NCBI RefSeq assembly: GCF_020382885.2
Contig: NC_058504.1
Span: 22,743,545-22,807,544 of the forward strand
Origin: Scatophagus argus
Taxonomy: Eukaryota; Chordata; Actinopteri; Scatophagidae
Direction of reading: 5' to 3'
Length of the DNA: 64,000 nucleotides
The position numbers were made by a program, and so were the translations under genes. A model generated the notes under the pieces. It saw only the letters and a program-made list of their open reading frames with translations, was not told the DNA's origin and ran no database searches. This document shows, in pieces, positions 24,655-35,300 of the stretch; the first letter of the stretch is position 1, and every line of letters begins with the position of its first letter.

Positions 24655-25095
24655 GATGATAGCCAAGCTATCCTCTCTGATGGAGAACGACTCCCCCCTG
24701 CATGAGACTCTGACAGCACTGAGCAGCTCCTTCAGTAGAAGGCTGCTTCACCCCAAGTGTGTGAAGGAGCCTTACCACAGGTCCTTCCTCCCTGCTGCTG
24801 TGAGGCTGTACAACCAGCACTGCTCCCGGCAGACCCCATGCACTCCACCACAAACTGAATCTCAGTAAATCACTGTGCAATAATCCCCCCTCCTAGTGCA
24901 ATGCAGTAACTTTTTACTGCTAAGGATTTAAAAATTGTGAAAATCTGTAAATATCGTCTGATTTTGTATAATTTTGTCACAAAAGGGTACATTGTCTACT
25001 TTGTGGCAGACCTACCTGCACCTTTATTTTGCGATCTTTGTGCTGTTGTGACATTGTGAATTTCCCCAGTGCAGGACCAATAAAAGCCTATTCTA
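24655..25095 (+). mobile_element. 5'-truncated LINE 3' end next to exosc3
   Basis: A 70-codon frame (24,656-24,868) encodes the last part of a non-LTR ORF2 (SFSRRLLHPKC, YHRSFLPAAVRLYNQHCS). Its 3' UTR ends GTGAATTTCCCCAGTGCAGG, ACCAATAAAAG and a short TATTCTATTTTA tail. The same protein block occurs at 36,430-36,560. It ends about 150 bases before the exosc3 ATG. Confidence 0.75.
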
Positions 25096-25131
25096 TTTTA
25101 CCATGTTGTGAGATGTCTTTGTTCCTGCGGC

Positions 25132-25145
25132 CCCGCAGAGGGCGC
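25132..25145 (+). promoter_or_regulatory. CTCF-core match in exosc3 promoter
   Basis: CCCGCAGAGGGCGC fits 13 of 14 positions of CCASYAGRKGGCRS on the plus strand, about 105 bases before the exosc3 ATG, in the short unique stretch between a LINE tail and the gene. Confidence 0.4.
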
Positions 25146-25250
25146 TGCAGTCGGACCTTCCTGCTTCCTCTGTGTCACATTAATGTCTGTCCGTCGAACG
25201 ACAACAGCACCAACAACAACACATGGTAGTGTGGCTTCTGAAGAGCCGCG

Positions 25251-26441
25251 ATGTTTCCTGGTTTAAAAGATAAAGTCGGTGAGGTTTTGTTACCAGGAGA
25301 TAAATTCTCTTCTGAAATTGACGACACCATCTCTCTAACGGAGCACGTTAAGCCGGAAAAGGTGATATGTGGTCCGGGTCTGAGGCGAAGCGGAGACCGG
25401 CTGGTGGTGTGTAAAAGCGGCGTCCTCCGACACAAACAGCCCAACGTGTTCTGGATTGATTCACAGCAGAAGAGGGTGAGGTTCACTGGAATCAGTTTAG
25501 ACATTAAGCAGTCGGTTCCACACCACGCAGGCTTCTGTGTAGAAACGGTCACGTGTTTGTACACAGTACGGTATTAGTATTTGTTCCGAAAGTTAAATCC
25601 GTTGATTCAAATTCTGTCGGCTAGCAGTTCTTTATCGATGGCTGTAGTAAAGTCATTCTAAACTGGTGAGGAGATACAAACACCGAAATTAAGAAGACAA
25701 GTGTTCGAGCAGTGCATGCTGGGAGTTGACTCTGTCTCTGTGTCCTCAGTATGTCCCAGCTAAAGGAGAAACCATCATTGGCATTGTGACGGTCAAATCA
25801 GGAGATGTCTTCAAGGTGGACTTTGGAGGAAGTGAGCAGGCGTCTCTGTCCTATTTGGCGTTTGAAGGAGCGACCAAAAGGAACCGACCCAACGTCCAGG
25901 TCAGACAGTGAGGACACAGAGTGGTCCAGTAGTCCAGTGTTAGTTGGAAATATGGACAGCCTCATTTTAAACCTCCCCCCCCCCCTCCGTGTGTTACCTG
26001 TGCAGGTAGGTGACCTGGTGTTCGCTCAGTTCATCATCGCCAATAAGGACATGGAGCCGGAGCTGGTGTGTATGGACAGTTCAGGACGAGCCAATGGGAT
26101 GGGGGTATTTGGAGGAGGTGGTCTGCTCTTCACAGTCTCTCTGGGACTCGTCAGAAGGTACAAACCGCCTCAGACGTTTTAGTAAAAATGAACAAGTGTC
26201 TGTCCTAACACCAGATGATTGGCCTCCCCCCAGACTCTTGTCCCCCCGCAGTGAGGTCCTGTCCGACCTGCAGGATCTGTTTCCCTGCGAGCTGGTGGTG
26301 GGGATGAACGGCCGTTTGTGGGTCAAGTCCTCCAGCGTCCAGCAGACGCTCATCATCGCAAACCTGCTGCAGAGCTGCGACACCATGACAGCCCAGCAGA
26401 GACAGCAGCTGTTCAGGAGGGTGGCACAGGGGGCGCTGTAG
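25251..26441 (+). CDS. exosc3: Exosome complex component RRP40 (EXOSC3)
   Basis: Four coding exons: 25,251-25,475, 25,750-25,899, 26,006-26,157 and 26,234-26,441. All have GT-AG junctions and total 735 nt (244 aa), close to the usual vertebrate length. The protein is a non-catalytic cap subunit of the RNA exosome, which degrades and trims RNA 3'-5' in nucleus and cytoplasm (known for the family). The sequence shows an N-terminal domain (1-75, ending [11 protein letters not shown]), an S1 RNA-binding domain (76 to about 125, [17 protein letters not shown]...[11 protein letters not shown]) and a KH domain with the Rrp40-type GMNG motif at 199-202. Exon borders fall at the same places as I recall in mammals (KR|YVP, NVQ|VGD). 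The gene looks intact. A 5'-truncated LINE ends about 150 bases upstream of the ATG. Confidence 0.95.
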
Positions 26442-27008
26442 ACCACCTGGTGAGTGACCTCCTTTGAGTCCAGTGTGTCGCCTTTGAGACCGGGTTTTTC
26501 TCAGGTTTGTTGGACCTAAAAATCGATCCCGTATGAGCCGTCTGCTGGTTTTGTAGGATTTATATGGAGCCCCAAAGTGTTGAATATTAAATATAGAAAT
26601 AAGAAATTTGAATGGCCAGAATAATCACAGACTGGCAGGTAAAAACTGATGGTTACATTCTGTGATTACTTCCTGATCTTCCTTTTAACATTTAACTCTT
26701 GGATCTTTGACATAAACGGTGTCACTTTGTGTGTCAGAGAGCCTTCACGTTTTATTTCAGATTTTCTTCTTTCTGTTCTGTTTTTATTTTTTTTTTCCAA
26801 TTGCTCCATTTGTTTAGCATAGAAAATCTGTTAAAAGAAAAGCTAACATCAAGTCTGAATTCATTTCTGTTGAGACTGGGAGATCATTCTTGATCACGGA
26901 AACAAGCCGGCGTCACATGACGGGCGTGGAGTCGCATGATGATTCCTGAACCGTCTCCATGACACCCGAGGCAGGTCATGAGATGAGATTGACATATTTT
27001 TCAGGACT

Positions 27009-27014
27009 AATAAA
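27009..27014 (+). terminator. exosc3: Candidate exosc3 poly(A) signal
   Basis: AATAAA on the plus strand about 570 bases after the stop codon. A weaker AATAAG-type hexamer occurs earlier (about 26,600), so the true 3' end is uncertain. Confidence 0.3.
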
Positions 27015-28346
27015 CTTCATGGTATTGGATGGACTAGCTCTTGTACTCAGAGATAATTGATCCAAAATTTCTCATACTGGTATTGGAACAACCCTGTTTC
27101 TTTTCATATATGTAGTAAAACTTGTTAGAAAAACCTAATTGGATATGTTTGTGTTCATTTTCTGCATTGCTTCTGCCATGTGTCTTTATATTCAGGCATT
27201 TTTCTGTAAAACATCTGAGCTTCATATTCATTATTTACATTATATGAGGCATATACAGTAAATATTATGTACATTAAATGCTATTTGTTAAAAATCACTG
27301 TTTTTTCCTCATCTCATTTGTTCTACCCAGAAACAAATACCTGACTCACAAGAATCTTGATAATGAGCGAGTGTGAGACTTGAAATTAAATAAGGAACTC
27401 GTGGGGCCTCATTTATAAAGAGTTCTTATATTTATACTTGTATACTTAGTATTATGATCGTTTCTGCTGGTGGACTCACATTCAATTCAAAGTTGCTAAG
27501 CATTAAAAATGTTGCTAAAGCAGGTTCTATGAATGTCATTTATGAAAATCAAATCTCAAATCAACCCAAACTGACAGCACCTGCCATATGATTCCTGCTT
27601 CAGGGTTTAGTCAGAAAAGAAGATGGATTGAAACAGAAAAACAGCAACGGCAGAGGAGAATCCAGACAACATGTATTCAGTGGACTGATGTTAGAAAAAT
27701 GTACACAGTGTAATCTTCTACTTTCTGATTACTCTAGTTTGACTTAGCCATACATCATGACAGACACCCCACTCATTTGCTGCAAGACTTAAAACTACCT
27801 TGATCTGACAGTGGGCTCACAAAGTGTGTTTCCACTGCAGTGAGCGAGGTAAGCCATGGCTCATATTAAATCATAACCAGCAGGAGAATCACATAATGTC
27901 AAGTCTATTCTTGTCCACTTCAGTGTTAAGTTCAACAACAACTTACCCACAGGTTTCTACTTCAGTCCTGCTTAGGATCAAAACTGATCATATTCAGACT
28001 GACCTCATATTGACGGCAGTCCTCCAGCAGGTGGAGCCATTTGTCCACCGTAGACTCAGCTGGCCCGGCTCCATGGAGTCCTGACTGCAGAGTTCACTTT
28101 AGTTCCCGCTCAAGAGCAAATTCAAGCAGGTTCTTGAGGTTATACAAAAGGTGGACAAAATACTAGAGACAGCTGACAATATAGTAAAAGTATGAAACAA
28201 TATGATGAAGTTCACCGGCTCTTCTTCACTACGAAGACATTAACAACCAGCTTCCTGCTGCTTTGTTTATGAATGCATCTCAAGAACCCTCAGCCTACAG
28301 AGATCAGACAAACCTTTATTAAAACATCTGAAGCGTTTACTGAAAT
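27015..28346. other. Intergenic between exosc3 and b4galt1
   Basis: Unique AT-rich sequence with no supported exon. The remainder up to about 31,100 holds the SINE, the A-tract and dispersed repeat copy 2 listed separately, and otherwise nothing I recognise. Confidence 0.5.
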
Positions 28347-28592
28347 GGGGCAGTTGTGGATCAGCGGTTAGGGTGTCTGACCCGTAACCGGTGGATCGCC
28401 GGTTCGATTCCCCGTACCGGTGTCCATGGCTGAGGTACCCTTGAGCAAGGTACCTAACCCCCACTGCTCCCCGGGCGCTGCACGCGGTCGCCCACTGCCC
28501 CGGGTTTGCTGTGTGTGTGTGCACGTCACTTGGGTGGGTTAAATGCAGAGAACAAATTTTGTTGGAGTGAGTTCCCTCCAATGACAAAAATA
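28347..28592 (+). mobile_element. Near full-length tRNA-derived SINE
   Basis: Head GGGGCAGTTGTGGATCAGCG with A-box-like start and a perfect B-box GGTTCGATTCC (28,401-28,411), body TACCCTTGAGCAAGGTACCT and CCGGGCGCTGCACGC, and 3' part GGTTAAATGCAGAGAACAAA. The best preserved copy in the window. Confidence 0.85.
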
Positions 28593-28753
28593 TGTCAAAA
28601 AAAGAAATGTAAAGTCGGACTGAACTTCATTCTTTCTTCTGCGGCTAATTTTTTGTGGATTTGTCTGAAACACAACCAGATGTTTGTGTCAGAGAGGAGC
28701 TGATCTGAGACCTGCTGCTCTCAACACAAACTGGGTGAGTTCCACATGCAGTC

Positions 28754-28801
28754 AAAAAAACAAACAAACAAACAAACCAAAAAAAAAAAAAAAAAAAAAA
28801 A
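28754..28801. repeat. (CAAA)n plus A-tract
   Basis: An AAAC/CAAA run passes into 23 consecutive A. It may be the tail of a retroposed sequence, but nothing recognisable precedes it. Confidence 0.85.
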
Positions 28802-28930
28802 CAGCAGCAGGATTGTTCACAGCTGTGTGTTAAGTTTTAATGGTCTGAAACCAGCTTGTAGTTGCTGAGAACTCAGGAAGGACTTAAATTTCAGAGTTAT
28901 CAAGAGCTCCCAAGACTCTGAGTCCAACTC

Positions 28931-29437
28931 ATTGACTGCATATAAAGATGGGCGACATGAGAGCTTCCCAAAAGTGAAGCCTAAACATCTGGATGGCCTC
29001 CTGGTGGCTGGCTGCAGTACAGCTCATAATCCCCTTTCTCTCCATGTTAGCCAATGGGATATGAGCCAAATCAAACACACATCAAATAACTTATTCCCAA
29101 AGATGGTTTCTATCATTTTAGGTTGTTCTTATCACACTGATGTTTGTTCAAGTGTTCATTTTTCTGTTTGGTTTTAATTAGTTATATGATGCTAGAAAAA
29201 AGGGACGGAACATCATGACTGACAGCTGAGTACTACTCCTGACTGGCTGAGAAGGGCGTATGGGTGGGAACTCAGTAACACAGCGCCACCACCTGGTCAG
29301 TACTCCACACTCTGGCTCCAAACGACCTCACCTGAGCAAGATGTCAGGGCTCGTGTTTGGGATATTTTGGTTTCACTTTTGTACAGTAGTCGGAAGTGGA
29401 GACGTGTCAGCCATCTTTATATATGTCAGTAGTCAAT
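28931..29437 (+). mobile_element. Dispersed repeat, copy 2, with inverted ends
   Basis: Left ATTGACTGCATATAAAGATG and right CCATCTTTATATATGTCAGT...AGTCAAT are imperfect inverted ends. Inside them CTTCCCAAAAGTGAAGCC is inverted against GGTTTCACTTTTGTACAG. The interior matches copy 1 at 10,170-10,650. Looks like a non-autonomous DNA element; the family is common in teleosts but I cannot name it. Confidence 0.75.
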
Positions 29438-32007
29438 AAGCAGACAACTTCAGATGAAACAACTGTTAGGATATTAACACAGACAGGATGTATTACAGTG
29501 CGAGAGCTAATAAACTACAAATCTGAGACACAAACAAGCCAGAAAAGAGCAAGTCAAGAAGAATGTGGACTGACAACACCAACAAAAAATGCATTCTGAT
29601 ATGTCAATTCTTATTTACTCTTTCAGAAAATCTCTACATTGTCTCAGTTTCATCACAGTCACTCGAAGCAGATGTTTGAACCTCTGGGTCTGTTGACAGC
29701 ATTCAGGCAGAGACTAAAAACCAGCAGAAAATCATCTGTCTACACTTCTTTGTCATAAATCACTTCTGTGCCTGAAATAAAACTAAGCTCTGAGTGTTTC
29801 CTGAACTGACCTCAAACCTGCAGCTGGAGGAAACCTGAACTCTGTCCAGTTGAGCAGACACAGGAAACATGTCCATGAATCAGATCAGGGTGAACACACA
29901 ACACCAAAAATAGAGAAGCAGCAGGAACAAGGACACATGAGCAAAACAAAAACAGGTGACAAAAGAAGAAAATATCTGCAGAGGCACTTCTGTCAGTCTT
30001 TTTGGTGCAGATTAAATCCTTTAGGGGGAAACGTGGAATATTATAGGAAGAAAACAAAACGAAAGGAATCAAAAACGCACACTTGAGTTCAGATATTCTA
30101 TTTTTCATCATCACATTTTCATCATTGTACATTTACACAGACTGGGTCCCTCCATCAGTTCAATCACTTACATTGAATTCATTTTAAGGCACATTAAAGG
30201 TGATTCATTCACTTATTAAAAATATAATAATGAAGAATTATTTGGTCTGCAGAGAAACAAACAAACCTGTCGACAACTAGTAAGGCAATTCAACATTCAA
30301 GATAGAAAACAGCATAATAACACACATGCACATATACATACACACAGATGGGTTGATAGTGTCAAAGTTCATCTGGATAATAAATGTTTGATATTTTGAG
30401 ATAAATAAATGGGATGAAGACCTGCAGCTGTCAGGTGGTCTCATTAACGCTTTGGTACCAGCAGCTAAGGCCACTTGGAGGTACAATCAACTGGTTTTGG
30501 ACTCTCTGGTTATATTTTGGTTGAAAGCTGATCAGGATCTATTTTTAATGTAATATATATATATAACTTAAATGAACTTTGGGATTGTTGTGAACGAAAA
30601 GAAACAAGAAATGTGAGACCATCAAAAGTGGACTCATTCACCTGTGAGATGGGAAACTCACCTGAAAAAACAAACACACGCACACACACCGTAGACAGTA
30701 TGAGTTTCCTAGTCAGAAAAGAGAAACCTTGAACCTACATTCTTTCTAATGACCTGCAGGGCGCGACTCCACTGGTTTCAAAAATAGCTCTGATTGTACA
30801 TAGGCTTTTGAGAAAATCAGTCTACTTGTCTGTTCATTTATGACCTCAGTCGCCAGTTTCAAGTCTTCTTCAATACAGCACGATGTTCATTTTGTAAATT
30901 ATGGTCAAATTTAGAGTAAAACAGACCATAAGTTAAGGGATGTTTTAGGGTGGGGTTCTCAGTCAGACCCACTCAGGATGTCCTCCCCAGCTCCATCCTT
31001 TCATCCAAATATGATTTCACTCCTGGCTCCAAAAACATCAAGATGGCAAAACATTAATGCCAAACTCAAGGCTTCAAAACCATAGTCAACAAACCAACAG
31101 GTGGCTCTGTCCCCTATTTATTATACAGTTAGAAACAAACAAACACACGCACACACACACGCACACTGGGTGTTTAGATTCTGGTTCCGAAATGTAACTG
31201 ATTCCACAGATTGTCAGTAAACACAGCAGTATTATTTCTGAGACTTCATTTTATCGTATTTCTCATTTTTATTGGTCTCCTATAATTCAGCCGTTTTACC
31301 TTTTGTTTGACACTTTTTGATGTATTTCTTCAAACACTTGCATAATATCTATAGTAAATTTGAATCAGTGATTTGTATAAAAGCTGATACACAGATAGAG
31401 GTTCATTGTTCTAGCTGAATCTGTGGTTTGAAGTTTACTTTCACTTCTGCCTTCCTGTTTCCATGCATATACCAACGGTTTCCTGGCTTGGGGGGTTAGT
31501 GGCAGTATTCATAAATGAGTTTCAAAAAATAAAAAGGTAATTTGTAACAGGATCAGTCGCTGCTGAACATTCATGGAGTCCAATTCAGCTGTTCACCGAC
31601 TCCTACAGTGTAGCTATAAGATAACTTACTGTTGCTGTGAACTGAACATTCCTACGAGCAAACCAATAGCAGGTTTTTACTGTGAGGCAGTCACAGGAAG
31701 TTAAAACCTCCTTAATTTTGTGCTCTTTGAACTCTGAAGTGAGTTTTCGTTTTCATGGAAGCGTCTGCTGTCTTTTAACTTTTCAAATCAGATTTCACTT
31801 CTGATTGTTATATGCAACTGGACCATGTGTTTGGATTCAACACAATCCAGATCAGCTAATAGAACCAGGATTTGGAACAGACCAGATCTAAACTTACCCT
31901 GTTTATTACCCATAATCCCCCACATTTAAAGCCCACACCACGTCACCCAGCATTTCTGATTGTCTCTTATTTTCAAAATTAAAGGCCTGTGCAGGATGTG
32001 TTGCATG

Positions 32008-32028
32008 AGCAGCAGCAGCAGCAGCAGC
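32008..32028 (-). repeat. (AGC)7 repeat in b4galt1 3' UTR
   Basis: Seven AGC units on the plus strand (GCT on the b4galt1 transcript), about 290 bases past the stop codon. It is within the predicted 3' UTR. Confidence 0.7.
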
Positions 32029-32315
32029 GTCTAACTGACAAACAAAGCCGATTTCTTACACTCAGTGTTCAAGCAGAGACAAATCCTCAAGGCCCCACAG
32101 AGAAAAAAACAAACAAACAAACAAAACACACACACAAACTTTGAGTCTGTCTGTCTGTGCAAAAACAAGAATTGCAGAAACAGCAGTAACAGCTGTCTAA
32201 GTCCAGCGCATCTGATCCAAAAGGACCAAACATTTAAAGATTCAAGCGTCAAAGGCACATCTGGTTTTTACTGCATCAGTCCAGTCTCATTCTCCTGTCA
32301 GTCCACTGCTCCTCA

Positions 32316-35300
32316 TCATGGCTTCCCCACATCCACTGTGATCTTAGTGAAGAGGTCAAACTTTTCTATTTTCACCACTTTGTAGGAAAGAGAGTTGATC
32401 CCATCTTTGTACATTGTCTCTCTGGTGTGAGCGATTCGGTCAAACCTGGAAGGAAAGCACAAAAAGAAGAAGATTTTCTCTGTCAACAGGTGAGGCCTTC
32501 ATCAGTTCATACATCAGTGTTAATTGCTTAAACTGAAGTTTGGGACAAATACTGAACAAACCGACATTAAGATGTTTCTGTGTTTGACAGGTGGAATACA
32601 CCAGACAATACACTGAACCATTGCTCAGCGACAACATGAGTGTCCTCTAATAGCATCAGAATCAAAACAAACATGGCCGACAACCACTAGCTTGTTTCTA
32701 TGCAGCAACATTTGTACTGAAAAGGCCAAAAAGGGGAGAATGGCAGGTTTCCCACAGTGTTTCATGGAGGAATCACATGTGTGGTCAGTCAGTCTCTATA
32801 ACAATACAAAAATAATATGAACATGATGTGAGGATGCTCACCTCTGAGGGTTCGGCTCGTTCTGTTTGTCTCTGTTGTGTCGGATCATCCGACATTTTCC
32901 AACCTCACCGCTCGGTCTGGAGATGGACATCCCTTTAGACGCCAGCCTGAAAACACGACAGGAGCTTTCACTGAGTAACAGAAGTTTCACTTCATACAAA
33001 CATGCAACAGCACTGAGGTCAAAGCAGGACAACAGAAAAATGTGATCAAAGTACTGTGAGGGATTAAAACACATACAAGCAGACTGTTGTGATCTTTCAT
33101 CTCCAGACGGATTGTGGATAAACTGATTCAGGCATGACTTTAAAAGGACTAACCCTCCTTTTTGACAAAGCCTATAGTTAGGACTGTTCAGCTGGGGGAG
33201 ATCCTTAGACACCGAGCTTTCAGAGCAGAGGGACCCACTCATCATGTCCCATCACCAGGTACAGCATTAACTCGCCCTCTCCCACGGAGCTCTTGTGCTC
33301 CATCTTTCCTTAGCACTTCTGGAGCATGTTGCTGGATCCAGAATCTCCTGCCCCGCCCTCCTGAGGCCTGGTACCACTGCTGGATCCTGAGTCCTCTATG
33401 GCACTACCTACTGGACTGATAGTGCTGCTGGATCCAGAACCCTCTCCATGGCCCTGCCTGGATCCGGCTGCTCCTGCTCTGCACTGTTCTCTCCTCTCTC
33501 CCTTTTCTCTCTATCTCCCCCTCTCCTTTCTCTCTCCATCTCCCTGTCTGCACTTTAAATAAAATTGAATTGAATTAAACTTTGTGTTGGAACAAAATTC
33601 TAACATCTTAAGTATCTGAAACTTTTATTGAGTTACAAAGATCAGAAGTCACTGAAGAAATTGTTTCCAAACCAAACAGGAAAAAGTCCCCAGTTTAAAA
33701 ACACCAAAACACAGAAATTAAGTTTGTGCTACTCATTTTTTGAAAATAAATAAATAAATAAAAAAAGGAATCTGTTTCCCTTATGAACCAATTTCCCAAA
33801 ACAAGGATCTCTGGCATTGTTTCAATTGAGTTCACTCCTTCTCCACAAGTAAACCATCTTCCTATGTAGATCAGTTAGAGAGCCCCTCATCTTTGTATAC
33901 AGAGTATGTAATGAGGATGAGCATAATCAAAGAGTACCTGTTGTAGATGTCGTCGTCCTCCCCTCCCCAGCCCCAGTAGTTATTTGGGAATCCATTGATC
34001 TTCAGATATTGTTGTTTACTCATGGAAGAAACTCCTCCAAAATATTGATTATAAGGTAACCTGCAGGACAAAGACAAAGGATATGAAGACAAACTGTCAC
34101 ACTTTTTACGACGGCAAAAACCGAATGTAAAAGAATTGTGAGACCCCAAAACATGGACCTTTTTTAAGGTTGTGAAGAAGACCCAGCAAAACCTGAATGA
34201 CTTGTTTTAAATGGTGTCAGGTGCACATGAAATTTCAGCCTCTGTAAAACATGCCATTTTTAAATAAACACATGAATCCTCTGTATCACTGCTGAAGAGG
34301 CAGCAAGGACAGACAAATTTACCGAATGAGTGTGTATAGCTGTTTTCACACTTCATTAAACTTCACTTTTATGGTGTAATGTGGTGTGATAATGTGTGAA
34401 AACATGAAAGCAGTTGAAATCAATGGCTTAGATCAGCATCCGTTTGTTTGAAATTCAAGATAAGATAATTGTTTCTTTGTGATTTATATTGACTGAGTTG
34501 AGCTGTTTATTTTGCACTACACTATCACAATATGCCAAGTGACTTCAATGGCTGAAACATTCTGGCTCTGTGGCCTCTGCCCTTTCTCCTTCAAGTAAAT
34601 ATGAATCTGCACCAAGAAGCTGTAGCTTAGCTTAGTATAAAGACTGGAAACAGAGGGAAACAGCTAGCCTGGCTCTACCAGCACCTACAAAGCTTACCTA
34701 TTAACACAATGTATCTCAAGTAAAGAAAAGTAGGCATGGGCAGGTTGTGAGCAAGACCAGTTCTCCACTGGGACCAGTAACTTCCTGGAGTCTCTGTTGA
34801 TTGCCTGGCAACTGCTAATCTAACACACAACAACACCGCAACTTGTTTGTACATGAGATAAAATGCGCTAATCAGTGAGCTTTGGAGGTGCTGGTGGAAA
34901 CAGGTGAGCTGTTTCCCTCAGTTTCAAGTCTTTATGCTAAGCTAAACTAACCACCTCCTCCTGGCTATAGCTTCGTGTTTCACATACAAACATGAGAGTG
35001 GAACTACTCTGACTGTCTGACTCTCAGATACTGACACCTGTGGATATAATACTAAATGCAGAGGACCAAAGTGTATTCAACACCAAGGAAAGAAACAAAA
35101 AACAAACACACAAAATAAGAGTATTTCTTTGATGATTTTCTGAGAGTCATTCTGGACTACACTGCTGCTGATCTACACTGAAGTCCACTGAACAGTTTAC
35201 TGAATGTACATAAGTGTACAGTATTACAAACATGTTGCAGTTAGTCAAACAAAACTGTGAAAGATTAAACCAAGTGAAAGATTAACAAATGTAAATGTAA

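Noticed and set aside
25175-25564. Minus-strand frame opposite exosc3 exon 1
   Set aside because: Shadow of exosc3; no independent support.
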